The position numbers and the translations under genes are program-made. From Toxonevra muliebris (Eukaryota; Arthropoda; Insecta; Diptera; Pallopteridae), in NCBI GenBank assembly GCA_963691655.1, contig CAVNUY010000089.1:496001-560000 (forward strand): a stretch of DNA of 64,000 nt, in the 5' to 3' direction. The notes under the pieces were generated by a model, which saw only the letters and a list, made by a program, of their open reading frames with translations, was not told the DNA's origin and made no database searches. This document shows, piece after piece, positions 13,850 through 27,079 of the stretch (position 1 is the stretch's first letter; each line of letters opens with the position of its first letter).

Positions 13850-16800
13850 ACGAAATTGAAATTCGAAATTAAAATTCGAAATTAAAATTTGAAATTGAAA
13901 TTCGAAATTAAAATTCGAGATTAAAATTCGAAATTGAAATTCGAAATTAAAATTCGAAATTAAAATTTGAAATTGAAATTCGAAATTTAAATTCGAAATT
14001 AAAATTCGAAATTAAAATTCGAAACTAAAATTCGAAATTGAAATTCGAAATTAAAATTCGAAATTGAAATTCGAAATTAAAATTCGAAATTTAAATTCGA
14101 AATTGAAATTCGAAATTAAAATTCGAAATTAAAATTAGAAATTAAAATTCGAAATTAAAATTCGAAATTAAAATTCGAAATTAAAATTCGAAATTAAAAT
14201 TTGAAATTAAAATTCGAAATTGAAATTCGAAATTAAAATTCGAAATTAAAATTCGAAATTAAAATTCGAAATTAAAATTCGAAATTGAAATTCGAAATTA
14301 AAATTCGAAATTGAAATTCGAAATTAAAATTCGAAATTGAAATTCGAAATTAAAATTCGAAATTAAAATTCGAAATTAAAATTCGAAATTAAAATTCGAA
14401 ATTTAAATTCGAAATTAAAAATCGAAATTAAAATTCGAAATTAAAATTAGAAATTAAAATTCGAAATTAAAATTCGAAATTAAAATTCGAAATTAAAATT
14501 CGAAATTAAAATTCGAAATTAAAATTCGGAATTAAAATTCGAAATTGAAATTCGAAATTAAAATTCGTAATTAAAATTCGAAACTAAAATTCGAAATTGA
14601 AATTCGAAATTAAAATTCGAAATTGAAATTCGAAATTAAAATTCGAAATTTAAATTCGAAATTGAAATTCGAAATTAAAATTCGAAATTAAAATTAGAAA
14701 TTAAAATTCGAAATTAAAATTCGAAATTAAAATTCGAAATTAAAATTCGAAATTAAAATTTGAAATTAAAATTCGAAATTGAAATTCGAAATTAAAATTC
14801 GAAATTAAAATTAGAAATTAAAATTCGAAATTAAAATTCGAAATTAAAATTCGAAATTAAAATTCGAAATTAAAATTTGAAATTAAAATTCGAAATTGAA
14901 ATTCGAAATTAAAATTCGAAATTAAAATTCGAAATTAAAATTCGAAATTAAAATTCGAAATTGAAATTCGAAATTAAAATTCGAAATTGAAATTCGAAAT
15001 TAAAATTCGAAATTGAAATTCGAAATTAAAATTCGAAATTAAAATTCGAAATTAAAATTCGAAATTAAAATTCGAAATTTAAATTCGAAATTAAAATTCG
15101 AAATTTAAATTCGAAATTGAAATTCGAAATTAAAATTCGAAATTAAAATTAGAAATTAAAATTCGAAATTAAAATTCGAAATTAAATTTCGAAATTAAAA
15201 TTCGAAATTAAAATTCGGAATTAAAATTTGAAATTAAAATTCGAAATTAAAATTCGAAATTAAAATTCGAAATTAAAATTTGAAATTCGAAATTAAAATT
15301 CGAAATTAAAATTCGAAATTGAAATTCGAAATTAAAATTCGAAATTGAAATTCGAAATTAAAATTCGAAATTGAAATTCGAAATTAAAATTCGAAATTGA
15401 AATTCGAAATTAAAATTCGAAATTAAAATTCGAAATTAAAATTCGAAATTAAAATTCGAAATTGAAATTCGAAATTAAAATTCGAAATTGAAATTCGAAA
15501 TTAAAATTCGAAATTTAAATTCGAAATTAAAAATCGAAATTGAAATTCGAAATTAAAATTCGAAATTAAAATTTGAAATTGAAATTCGAAATTTAAATTC
15601 GAAATTAAAATTCGAAATTAAAATTCGAAACTAAAATTCGAAATTGAAATTCGAAATTAAAATTCGAAATTGAAATTCGAAATTAAAATTCGAAATTTAA
15701 ATTCGAAATTGAAATTCGAAATTAAAATTCGAAATTAAAATTAGAAATTAAAATTCGAAATTAAAATTCGAAATTAAAATTCGAAATTAAAATTCGAAAT
15801 TAAAATTTGAAATTAAAATTCGAAATTGAAGTTCGAAATTAAAATTCGAAATTAAAATTCGAAATTAAAATTCGAAATTAAAATTCGAAATTGAAATTCG
15901 AAATTAAAATTCGAAATTGAAATTCGAAATTAAAATTCGAAATTGAAATTCGAAATTAAAATTCGAAATTAAAATTCGAAATTAAAATTCGAAATTAAAA
16001 TTCGAAATTAAAATTCGAAATTAAAATTCGAAATTAAAATTCGAAATTAAAATTCGGAACTAAAATTCGAAATTAAAATTCGAAATTAAAATTCGAAATT
16101 AAAATTCGAAATTAAAATTCGAAATTAAAATTCGAAATTAAAATTCGAAATTGAAATTCGAAATTAAAATTCGAAATTTAAATTCGAAATTGAAATTCGA
16201 AATTAAAATTCGAAATTAAAATTAGAAATTAAAATTCGAAATTAAAATTCGAAATTAAAATTCGAAATTAAAATTCGAAATTAAAATTCGAAATTAAAAT
16301 TCGAAATTAAAATTCGGAACTAAAATTCGAAATTAAAATTCGAAATTAAAATTCGAAATTAAAATTCGGAATTAAAATTTGGAATTAAAATTCGGAATTA
16401 AAATTCGGAATTAAAATTCGAAATTAAAATTCGAAATTAAAATTCGAAATTGAAATTCGAAATTAAAATTCGAAATTAAAATTCGAAATTGAAATTCGAA
16501 ATTGAAATTCGAAATTAAAATTCGAAATTAAAATTCGTAATTAAAATTCGAAATTAAAATTCGAAATTGAAATTCGAAATTAAAATTCGAAATTAAAATT
16601 CGAAATTAAAATTCGAAATTGAAATTCGAAATTAAAATTCGAAATTGAAATTCGAAATTAAAATTCGAAATTTAAATTCGAAATTAAAAATCGAAATTAA
16701 AATTCGAAATTAAAATTAGAAATTAAAATTCGAAATTAAAATTCGAAATTAAAATTCGAAATTAAAATTCGAAATTAAAATTCGAAATTAAAATTCGAAA

Positions 16801-18070
16801 TTAAAATTCGGAATTAAAATTCGAAATTGAAATTCGAAATTAAAATTCGAAATTAAAATTCGAAATTGAAATTCGAAATTAAAATTCGAAATTAAAATTT
16901 GAAATTGAAATTCGAAATTAAAATTCGAAATTAAAATTCGAAATTAAAATTCAAAATTAAAATTCGAAATTAAATTTCGAAATTAAAATTCGAAATTAAA
17001 ATTCGGAATTAAAATTTGAAATTGAAATTCGAAATTAAAATTCGAAATTAAAATTCGAAATTGAAATTCGAAATTAAAATTCGAAATTTAAATTTGAAAT
17101 TGAAATTCGAAATTTAAATTCGAAATTTAAATTCGAAATTAAAATTCGAAATTAAAATTCGAAATTTAAATTCGAAATTAAAATTCGAAATTGAAATTCG
17201 AAATTAAAATTCGAAATTGAAATTCGAAATTAAAATTCGAAATTAAAATTTGAAATTGAAATTCGAAATTGAAATTCGAAATTAAAATTCGAAATTAAAA
17301 TTCGAAATTAAAATTCGAAATTAAAATTCGAAATTAAAATTCGAAATTAAAATTCGAAATTGAAATTCGAAATTAAAATTCGAAATTGAAATTCGAAATT
17401 AAAATTCGAAATTGAAATTCGAAATTAAAATTCGAAATTGAAATTCGAAATTAAAATTCGAAATTAAAATTTGAAATTGAAATTCGAAATTAAAATTCGA
17501 AATTGAAATTTGAAATTGAAATTCGAAATTGAAATTCGAAATTAAAATTTGAAATTAAAATACGAAATTGAAATTCGAAATTAAAATTCGAAATTAAAAT
17601 TTGAAATTGAAATTCGAAATTAAAATTCGAGATTAAAATTCGAAATTGAAATTCGAAATTAAAATTCGAAATTAAAATTTGAAATTGAAATTCGAAATTT
17701 AAATTCGAAATTAAAATTCGAAATTAAAATTCGAAACTAAAATTCGAAATTGAAATTCGAAATTAAAATTCGAAATTGAAATTCGAAATTAAAATTCGAA
17801 ATTTAAATTCGAAATTAAAATTCGAAATTAAAATTCGAAATTAAAATTAGAAATTAAAATTCGAAATTAAAATTCGAAATTAAAATTCGAAATTAAAATT
17901 CGAAATTAAAATTTGAAATTAAAATTCGAAATTGAAATTCGAAATTAAAATTCGAAATTAAAATTCGAAATTAAAATTCGAAATTAAAATTCGAAATTGA
18001 AATTCGAAATTAAAATTCGAAATTGAAATTCGAAATTAAAATTCGAAATTGAAATTCGAAATTAAAATTC
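13850..18070. repeat. 3712-bp repeat, second copy ending at the A1/B1 boundary
   Basis: A TTTGAAATTAAAATACG unit followed by a CGAGATT unit occurs near 13845-13917 and again near 17560-17629, 3712 bp apart (285.5 units). Both are followed by a CGAAACT unit, a TTTAAATTCG unit and a TTAGAAATT unit in the same order. The A2 domain has one copy (CGAGATT 39897), whose left unit has lost one base (CGAATTAAAATTCG near 39886). Confidence 0.83.
15800..16420. repeat. 260-bp (20-unit) HOR with CGGAACT marker; early GG units
   Basis: A CGGAACT unit occurs at 16055 and 16315, exactly 260 bp apart, each preceded by a run of A units and followed by A units. After the second copy come four GG units including one TTTGGAATT (about 16365-16410). 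This is the first appearance of the GG-domain marker set inside domain A1, about 1.7 kb before the main boundary. Confidence 0.8.
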
Positions 18071-19343
18071 GAAATTAAAATTCGAAATTAAAATTCGGAA
18101 CTAAAATTCGAAATTAAAATTCGAAATTAAAATTCGAAATTAAAATTCGGAATTAAAATTCGGAATTAAAATTCGGAATTAAAATTCGGAATTAAAATTC
18201 GAAATTAAAATTCGGAATTAAAATTTGGAATTAAAATTCGGAATTAAAATTCGGAATTAAAATTCGAAATTAAAATTCGGAATTAAAATTCGAAATTAAA
18301 ATTCGAAATTGAAATTCGAAATTAAAATTCGAAATTAAAATTCGGAATTAAAATTTCGAATTAAAATTCGGAATTAAAATTCGAAATTAAAATTCGAAAT
18401 TAAAATTCGGAATTAAAATTCGAAATTAAAATTCGGAATTAAAATTCGGAATTAAAATTCGAAATTGAAATTCGGAATTAAAATTCGAAATTAAAAATCG
18501 AAATTAAAATTCGAAATTGAAATTCGAAATTGAAATTCGAAATTAAAATTCGGAATTAAAATTCGAAATTAAAATTCGAAATTAAAATTCGAAATTGAAA
18601 TTCGAAATTAAAATTCGAAATTAAAATTCGAAATTAAAATTCGGAATTAAAATTCGAAATTGAAATTCGAAATTAAGATTCGAAATTATAATTCGGAATT
18701 AAAATTCGGAATTAAAATTCGAAATTAAAATTCGAAATTAAAATTCGAAATTGAAATTCGAAATTGAAATTCGAAATTAAAATTCGGAATTAAAATTCGA
18801 AATTAAAATTCGAAATTAAAATTCGGAATTAAAATTCGAAATTAAAATTCGGAATTAAAATTCGAAATTAAATTTCGAAATTGAAATTCGAAATTAAAAT
18901 TCGGAATTAAAATTCGGAATTAAAATTCGGAATTAAAATTTGAAATTAAAATTCGAAATTAAAATTCGGAATTAAAATTCGAAAATAAAATTCGAAATTG
19001 AAATTCGAAATTAAAATTCGAAATTAAAATTCGAAATTAAAATTCGAAATTGAAATTCGAAATTAAAATTCGGAATTAAAATTCGAAATTAAAATTCGGA
19101 ATTAAAATTCGAAATTAAAATTCGGAATTAAAATTCGAAATTGAAATTCGAAATTAAAATTCGGAATTAAAAGTTGGAATTAAAATTCGGAATTAAAATT
19201 CGAAATTAAAATTCGAAATTAAAATTCGGAATTAAAATTTGGAATTAAAATTCGGAATTAAAATTCGGAATTAAAATTCGAAATTAAAATTCGAAATTAA
19301 AATTCGAAATTGAAATTCGAAATTAAAATTCGAAATTAAAATT

Positions 19344-19525
19344 CGGAATTAAAATTCGGAATTAAAATTCGGAATTAAAATTCGGAATTAAAATTCGGAA
19401 TTAAAATTCGGAATTAAAATTCGGAATTAAAATTCGGAATTAAAATTCGGAATTAAAATTCGGAATTAAAATTCGGAATTAAAATTCGGAATTAAAATTC
19501 GGAATTAAAATTCGGAATTAAAATT
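19344..19525. repeat. Run of 14 GG units (TTCGGAATTAAAA)
   Basis: CGG occurs every 13 bp from 19344 to 19513 with no A unit. The paralogous run in the second 4.28-kb copy starts at 23608 and has 15 units. In copy 2 of the large duplication the run (41664-41819) is three GG, one A, then eight GG units. This is a local length-variable spot. Confidence 0.9.
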
Positions 19526-21419
19526 CGAAATTGAAATTCGGAATTAAAATTCGGAATTAAAATTCGGAATTAAAATTCGGAATTAAAATTCGAAATTGAA
19601 ATTCGGAATTAAAATTCGAAATTAAAATTCGGAATTAAAATTTGGAATTAAAATTCGGAATTAAAATTCGAAATTAAAATTCGAAATTAAAATTCGAAAT
19701 TAAAATTCGAAATTGAAATTCGAAATTAAAATTCGAAATTAAAATTCGAAATTAAAATTCGGAATTAAAATTCGAAAATAAAATTCAAAATTGAAATTCG
19801 AAATTAAAATTCGAAATTAAAATTCGGAATTAAAATTTGGAATTAAAATTCGGAATTAAAATTCGGAATTAAAATTCGAAATTCAAATTCGGAATTAAAA
19901 TTCGAAATTAAAATTCGAAATTGAAATTCGAAATTAAAATTCGAAATTAAAAATCCGAATTAAAATTTGGAATTAAAATTCGGAATTAAAATTCGAAATT
20001 AAAATTCGGAATTAAAATTCGAAATTAAAATTCGGAATTAAAATTCGGAATTAAAATTCGAAATTAAAATTCGGAATTAAAATTCGAAATTAAAATTCGA
20101 AATTGAAATTCGAAATTAAAATTCGAAATTAAATTTCGAAATTAAAATTCGAAATTGAAATTCGAAATTAAAATTCGGAATTAAAATTCGAAATTAAAAT
20201 TCGGAATAAATATTCGGAATTAAAATTCGAAATTGAAATTCGGAATTAAAATTCGAAATTAAAAATCGAAATTAAAATTCGAAATCAAAATTCGAAATTA
20301 AAATTCGAAATTGAAATTCGAAATTAAAATTCGAAATTAAAATTCGGAATTAAAATTCGAAATTAAAATTCGGAATTAAAATTCGAAATTAAAATTCGAA
20401 ATTAAAATTCGAAATTAAAATTCGAAATTAAAATTCGAAATTAAAATTCGAAATTGAAATTCGAAATTAAAATTCGAAATTAAAATTCGGAACTAAAATT
20501 CGAAATTAAAATTCGGAATTAAAATTCGGAATTAAAATTCGAAATTGAAATTCGGAATTAAAATTCGAAATTAAAAATCGAAATTAAAATTCGAAATTGA
20601 AATTCGAAATTGAAATTCGAAATTAAAATTCGGAATTAAAATTCGAAATTAAAATTCGGAATTAAAATTCGAAATTAAAATTCGAAATTGAAATTCGAAA
20701 TTAAAATTCGAAATTAAAATTCGGAACTAAAATTCGAAATTAAAATTCGGAATTAAAATTCGAAATTAAAATTCGGAATTAAAATTCGAAATTAAAATTC
20801 GGAATTAAAATTCGGAATTAAAATTCGAAATTAAAATTCGGAATAAATATTCGGAATTAAAATTCGAAATTGAAATTCGGAATTAAAATTCGAAATTAAA
20901 AATCGAAATTAAAATTCGAAATTGAAATTCGAAATTGAAATTCGAAATTAAAATTCGAAATTAAAATTCGAAATTAAAATTCGAAATTAAAATTCGAAAT
21001 TAAAATTCGAAATTAAAATTCGAAATTAAAATTCGAAATTAAAATTCGAAATTAAAATTTGAAATTGAAATTCGGAATTAAAATTCGGAATTAAAATTCG
21101 GAATTAAAATTCGAAATCAAAATTCGAAATTAAAATTCGAAATTAAAATTCGAAATTAAAATTCGAAATTAAAATTCGGAATTAAAATTCGAAATTAAAA
21201 TTCGGAATTAAAATTCGAAATTAAAATTCGAAATTAAAATTCGAAATTAAAATTCGAAATTAAAATTCGAAATTAAAATTTGAAATTAAAATTCGAAATT
21301 AAAATTCGAAATTGAAATTCGAAATTAAAATTCGAAATTAAAATTCGGAACTAAAATTCGAAATTAAAATTCGGAATTAAAATTCGAAATTGAAATTCGG
21401 AATTAAAATTCGAAATTAA

Positions 21420-22000
21420 AATTCGAAATTAAAATTCGAAATTGAAATTCGAAATTGAAATTCGAAATTAAAATTTGAAATTAATATTCGAAATTAAAAT
21501 TTGAAATTAAAATTCGAAATTGAAATTCGAAATTAAAATTCGAAATTAAAATTTGAAATTAAAATTCGAAATTAAAATTCGAAATTAAAATTCGAAATTA
21601 AAATTTGAAATTAAAATTCGAAATTGAAATTCGAAATTGAAATTCGAAATTGAAATTCGAAATTGAAATTCGAAATTAAAATTTGAAATTAAAATTCGAA
21701 ATTGAAATTCGAAATTAAAATTCGAAATTAAAATTTGAAATTGAAATTCGAAATTAAAATTCGAAATTAAAATTCGAAATTAAAATTCAAAATTAAAATT
21801 CGAAATTAAAATTCGAAATTAAAATTCGGAACTAAAATTCGAAATTAAAATTCGGAATTAAAATTCGAAATTAAAATTCGGAATTAAAATTCGGAATTAA
21901 AATTCGAAATTGAAATTCGGAATTAAAATTCGAAATTAAAAATCGAAATTAAAATTCGAAATTGAAATTCGAAATTGAAATTCGAAATTAAAATTCGGAA
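21420..22000. repeat. A/T-type island inside GG domain B1 (also 25700-26280)
   Basis: TTTGAAA units and an AATTAATATTCG unit (21482) interrupt the GG-rich sequence. The same unit order is found near 5947 in domain A1, at 25759 in the second 4277-bp copy, and at 27150 where domain A2 begins (1391 bp, 107 units, after 25759). The island ends in a TTCAAAATT unit followed by CGGAACT. It is probably a piece of A-type array brought into the B-type array before the 4277-bp duplication. Confidence 0.8.
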
Positions 22001-22439
22001 TTAAAATTCGAAATTAAAATTCGGAATTAAAATTCGAAATTAAAATTCGAAATTGAAATTCGAAATTAAAATTCGAAATTAAAATTCGGAACTAAAATTC
22101 GAAATTAAAATTCGGAATTAAAATTCGAAATTAAAATTCGGAATTAAAATTCGAAATTAAAATTCGGAATTAAAATTCGGAATTAAAATTCGAAATTAAA
22201 ATTCGGAATAAATATTCGGAATTAAAATTCGAAATTGAAATTCGGAATTAAAATTCGAAATTAAAAATCGAAATTAAAATTCGAAATTGAAATTCGAAAT
22301 TGAAATTCGAAATTAAAATTCGAAATTAAAATTCGAAATTAAAATTCGAAATTAAAATTCGAAATTAAAATTCGAAATTAAAATTCGAAATTAAAATTCG
22401 AAATTAAAATTCGAAATTAAAATTTGAAATTGAAATTCG

Positions 22440-22960
22440 GAATTAAAATTCGGAATTAAAATTCGGAATTGAAATTCGAAATTAAGATTCGAAATTATAA
22501 TTCGGAATTAAAATTCGGAATTAAAATTCGAAATTAAAATTCGAAATTAAAATTCGAAATTGAAATTCGAAATTGAAATTCGAAATTAAAATTCGGAATT
22601 AAAATTCGAAATTAAAATTCGAAATTAAAATTCGGAATTAAAATTCGAAATTGAAATTCGAAATTAAGATTCGAAATTATAATTCGGAATTAAAATTCGG
22701 AATTAAAATTCGAAATTAAAATTCGAAATTAAAATTCGGAATTGAAATTCGAAATTAAGATTCGAAATTATAATTCGGAATTAAAATTCGGAATTAAAAT
22801 TCGAAATTAAAATTCGAAATTAAAATTCGAAATTAAAATTCGAAATTAAAATTCGAAATTGAAATTCGAAATTAAAATTCGAAATTAAAATTCGAAATTA
22901 AAATTCGGAATTAAAATTCGAAATTGAAATTCGAAATTAAGATTCGAAATTATAATTCGG
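22440..22960. repeat. 91/182-bp mini-HOR marked by AATTAAGATTCG
   Basis: The AATTAAGATT unit followed by TTATAATTCGG occurs at 22480, 22662, 22753 and 22935, spaced 182, 91 and 182 bp (14, 7 and 14 units). In the first 4264-bp copy it occurs once (18671). The amplification sits at the junction of the two 4.28-kb copies, so the junction itself has gone on duplicating. Confidence 0.87.
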
Positions 22961-23607
22961 AATTAAAATTCGGAATTAAAATTCGAAATTAAAATTCGAA
23001 ATTAAAATTCGAAATTGAAATTCGAAATTGAAATTCGAAATTAAAATTCGGAATTAAAATTCGAAATTAAAATTCGAAATTAAAATTCGGAATTAAAATT
23101 CGAAATTAAAATTCGGAATTAAAATTCGAAATTAAATTTCGAAATTGAAATTCGAAATTAAAATTCGGAATTAAAATTCGGAATTAAAATTCGGAATTAA
23201 AATTTGAAATTAAAATTCGAAATTAAAATTCGGAATTAAAATTCGAAAATAAAATTCGAAATTGAAATTCGAAATTAAAATTCGAAATTAAAATTCGAAA
23301 TTAAAATTCGAAATTGAAATTCGAAATTAAAATTCGGAATTAAAATTCGAAATTAAAATTCGGAATTAAAATTCGAAATTAAAATTCGGAATTAAAATTC
23401 GAAATTGAAATTCGAAATTAAAATTCGGAATTAAAAGTTGGAATTAAAATTCGGAATTAAAATTCGAAATTAAAATTCGAAATTAAAATTCGGAATTAAA
23501 ATTTGGAATTAAAATTCGGAATTAAAATTCGGAATTAAAATTCGAAATTAAAATTCGAAATTAAAATTCGAAATTGAAATTCGAAATTAAAATTCGAAAT
23601 TAAAATT

Positions 23608-23802
23608 CGGAATTAAAATTCGGAATTAAAATTCGGAATTAAAATTCGGAATTAAAATTCGGAATTAAAATTCGGAATTAAAATTCGGAATTAAAATTCG
23701 GAATTAAAATTCGGAATTAAAATTCGGAATTAAAATTCGGAATTAAAATTCGGAATTAAAATTCGGAAATAAAATTCGGAATTAAAATTCGGAATTAAAA
23801 TT
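23608..23802. repeat. Run of 15 GG units, one mutated
   Basis: This is the second-copy counterpart of the 19344 run, exactly 4264 bp away. It is one unit longer, which moves the downstream paralog distance from 4264 to 4277 bp. The unit at 23764 has one T-to-A change (CGGAAATAAAATT) that is not in the first copy, so it arose after duplication. Confidence 0.88.
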
Positions 23803-26800
23803 CGAAATTGAAATTCGGAATTAAAATTCGGAATTAAAATTCGGAATTAAAATTCGGAATTAAAATTCGAAATTGAAATTCGGAATTAAAATTCGAAATT
23901 AAAATTCGGAATTAAAATTTGGAATTAAAATTCGGAATTAAAATTCGAAATTAAAATTCGAAATTAAAATTCGAAATTAAAATTCGAAATTGAAATTCGA
24001 AATTAAAATTCGAAATTAAAATTCGAAATTAAAATTCGGAATTAAAATTCGAAAATAAAATTCAAAATTGAAATTCGAAATTAAAATTCGAAATTAAAAT
24101 TCGGAATTAAAATTTGGAATTAAAATTCGGAATTAAAATTCGGAATTAAAATTCGAAATTCAAATTCGGAATTAAAATTCGAAATTAAAATTCGAAATTG
24201 AAATTCGAAATTAAAATTCGAAATTAAAAATCCGAATTAAAATTTGGAATTAAAATTCGGAATTAAAATTCGAAATTAAAATTCGGAATTAAAATTCGAA
24301 ATTAAAATTCGGAATTAAAATTCGGAATTAAAATTCGAAATTAAAATTCGGAATTAAAATTCGAAATTAAAATTCGAAATTGAAATTCGAAATTAAAATT
24401 CGAAATTAAATTTCGAAATTAAAATTCGAAATTGAAATTCGAAATTAAAATTCGGAATTAAAATTCGAAATTAAAATTCGGAATAAATATTCGGAATTAA
24501 AATTCGAAATTGAAATTCGGAATTAAAATTCGAAATTAAAAATCGAAATTAAAATTCGAAATCAAAATTCGAAATTAAAATTCGAAATTGAAATTCGAAA
24601 TTAAAATTCGAAATTAAAATTCGGAATTAAAATTCGAAATTAAAATTCGGAATTAAAATTCGAAATTAAAATTCGAAATTAAAATTCGAAATTAAAATTC
24701 GAAATTAAAATTCGAAATTAAAATTCGAAATTGAAATTCGAAATTAAAATTCGAAATTAAAATTCGGAACTAAAATTCGAAATTAAAATTCGGAATTAAA
24801 ATTCGGAATTAAAATTCGAAATTGAAATTCGGAATTAAAATTCGAAATTAAAAATCGAAATTAAAATTCGAAATTGAAATTCGAAATTGAAATTCGAAAT
24901 TAAAATTCGGAATTAAAATTCGAAATTAAAATTCGGAATTAAAATTCGAAATTAAAATTCGAAATTGAAATTCGAAATTAAAATTCGAAATTAAAATTCG
25001 GAACTAAAATTCGAAATTAAAATTCGGAATTAAAATTCGAAATTAAAATTCGGAATTAAAATTCGAAATTAAAATTCGGAATTAAAATTCGGAATTAAAA
25101 TTCGAAATTAAAATTCGGAATAAATATTCGGAATTAAAATTCGAAATTGAAATTCGGAATTAAAATTCGAAATTAAAAATCGAAATTAAAATTCGAAATT
25201 GAAATTCGAAATTGAAATTCGAAATTAAAATTCGAAATTAAAATTCGAAATTAAAATTCGAAATTAAAATTCGAAATTAAAATTCGAAATTAAAATTCGA
25301 AATTAAAATTCGAAATTAAAATTCGAAATTAAAATTTGAAATTGAAATTCGGAATTAAAATTCGGAATTAAAATTCGGAATTAAAATTCGAAATCAAAAT
25401 TCGAAATTAAAATTCGAAATTAAAATTCGAAATTAAAATTCGAAATTAAAATTCGGAATTAAAATTCGAAATTAAAATTCGGAATTAAAATTCGAAATTA
25501 AAATTCGAAATTAAAATTCGAAATTAAAATTCGAAATTAAAATTCGAAATTAAAATTTGAAATTAAAATTCGAAATTAAAATTCGAAATTGAAATTCGAA
25601 ATTAAAATTCGAAATTAAAATTCGGAACTAAAATTCGAAATTAAAATTCGGAATTAAAATTCGAAATTGAAATTCGGAATTAAAATTCGAAATTAAAATT
25701 CGAAATTAAAATTCGAAATTGAAATTCGAAATTGAAATTCGAAATTAAAATTTGAAATTAATATTCGAAATTAAAATTTGAAATTAAAATTCGAAATTGA
25801 AATTCGAAATTAAAATTCGAAATTAAAATTTGAAATTAAAATTCGAAATTAAAATTCGAAATTAAAATTCGAAATTAAAATTTGAAATTAAAATTCGAAA
25901 TTGAAATTCGAAATTGAAATTCGAAATTGAAATTCGAAATTGAAATTCGAAATTAAAATTTGAAATTAAAATTCGAAATTGAAATTCGAAATTAAAATTC
26001 GAAATTAAAATTTGAAATTGAAATTCGAAATTAAAATTCGAAATTAAAATTCGAAATTAAAATTCAAAATTAAAATTCGAAATTAAAATTCGAAATTAAA
26101 ATTCGGAACTAAAATTCGAAATTAAAATTCGGAATTAAAATTCGAAATTAAAATTCGGAATTAAAATTCGGAATTAAAATTCGAAATTGAAATTCGGAAT
26201 TAAAATTCGAAATTAAAAATCGAAATTAAAATTCGAAATTGAAATTCGAAATTGAAATTCGAAATTAAAATTCGGAATTAAAATTCGAAATTAAAATTCG
26301 GAATTAAAATTCGAAATTAAAATTCGAAATTGAAATTCGAAATTAAAATTCGAAATTAAAATTCGGAACTAAAATTCGAAATTAAAATTCGGAATTAAAA
26401 TTCGAAATTAAAATTCGGAATTAAAATTCGAAATTAAAATTCGGAATTAAAATTCGGAATTAAAATTCGAAATTAAAATTCGGAATAAATATTCGGAATT
26501 AAAATTCGAAATTGAAATTCGGAATTAAAATTCGAAATTAAAAATCGAAATTAAAATTCGAAATTGAAATTCGAAATTGAAATTCGAAATTAAAATTCGA
26601 AATTAAAATTCGAAATTAAAATTCGAAATTAAAATTCGAAATTAAAATTCGAAATTAAAATTCGAAATTAAAATTCGAAATTAAAATTCGAAATTAAAAT
26701 TTGAAATTGAAATTCGGAATTAAAATTCGGAATTAAAATTCGGAATTAAAATTCGGAATTAAAATTCGGAATTAAAATTCGAAATCAAAATTCGAAATTA

Positions 26801-27079
26801 AAATTCGAAATTAAAATTCGAAATTAAAATTCGAAATTAAAATTCGGAATTAAAATTCGAAATTAAAATTCGGAATTAAAATTCGAAATTAAAATTCGAA
26901 ATTAAAATTCGAAATTAAAATTCGAAATTAAAATTCGAAATTAAAATTTGAAATTAAAATTCGAAATTAAAATTCGAAATTGAAATTCGAAATTAAAATT
27001 CGAAATTAAAATTCGGAACTAAAATTCGAAATTAAAATTCGGAATTAAAATTCGAAATTGAAATTCGGAATTAAAATTC

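Larger units (their letters stand above)
1..18070. repeat. Domain A1: satellite rich in A, G and T units
   Basis: This stretch holds no gene. It is made mainly of TTCGAAATTAAAA and TTCGAAATTGAAA units with many TTTGAAA (CpG to TpG) units. GG units (TTCGGAA) are rare, occurring as small clusters near 100-130, 7200-7235, 10255-10275, 10995-11020 and 16365-16410. Diagnostic rare units include AAACTCG, AAAGTCG, TTAGAAA, AATCGAAA and CGTAATT. Half-unit phase slips of the form TTTGAAATTCGAAATT recur (for example near 290, 1055, 1775, 2515, 4965, 5615, 7395, 7965, 10005, 12070, 15285). The right edge is set by the first sustained GG units after the CGGAACT marker at 18097. The edge is approximate. 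Confidence 0.85.
6900..21400. repeat. Copy 1 of a ~14-kb segmental duplication inside the satellite
   Basis: Marker order here is repeated at about 30.7-44.6 kb. Pairs and offsets are: CGAAACTG 7164/30924 (23760); AAAATAAAA 7887/31673, GAAACTC 8263/32049 and AAAAGTC 8380/32166 (all 23786); TTGGAATTC 9411/33217 (23806); AATAAAATTC 10144/33651 (23507); TTAGAAATT 12350/38331 (25981); CGAGATT 17629/39897 (22268); AATCCGAATT 19951/42245 (22294); CGAAATCAAAA 21118/44296 (23178). The offset drop from about 25980 to 22268 equals the 3712-bp repeat present twice in this copy (CGAGATT at 13917 and 17629) but once in copy 2. Ends are approximate. Confidence 0.85.
18350..26900. repeat. 4264/4277-bp HOR, two tandem copies in domain B1
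   Basis: Markers pair as follows: AATTAAGATT 18671/22935 and AAGTTGGAAT 19171/23435 (both 4264 bp, 328 units); TTCAAAATTG 19784/24061, AATCCGAATT 19951/24228, CGGAATAAATATT 20201/24478, 20838/25115 and 22203/26480, TAATATT 21482/25759 (all 4277 bp, 329 units). The one-unit gain lies between 19171 and 19784, in the homogeneous GG run. All indels are whole units, and only scattered substitutions separate the copies, so the duplication is recent or the copies have been homogenised. Confidence 0.93.
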
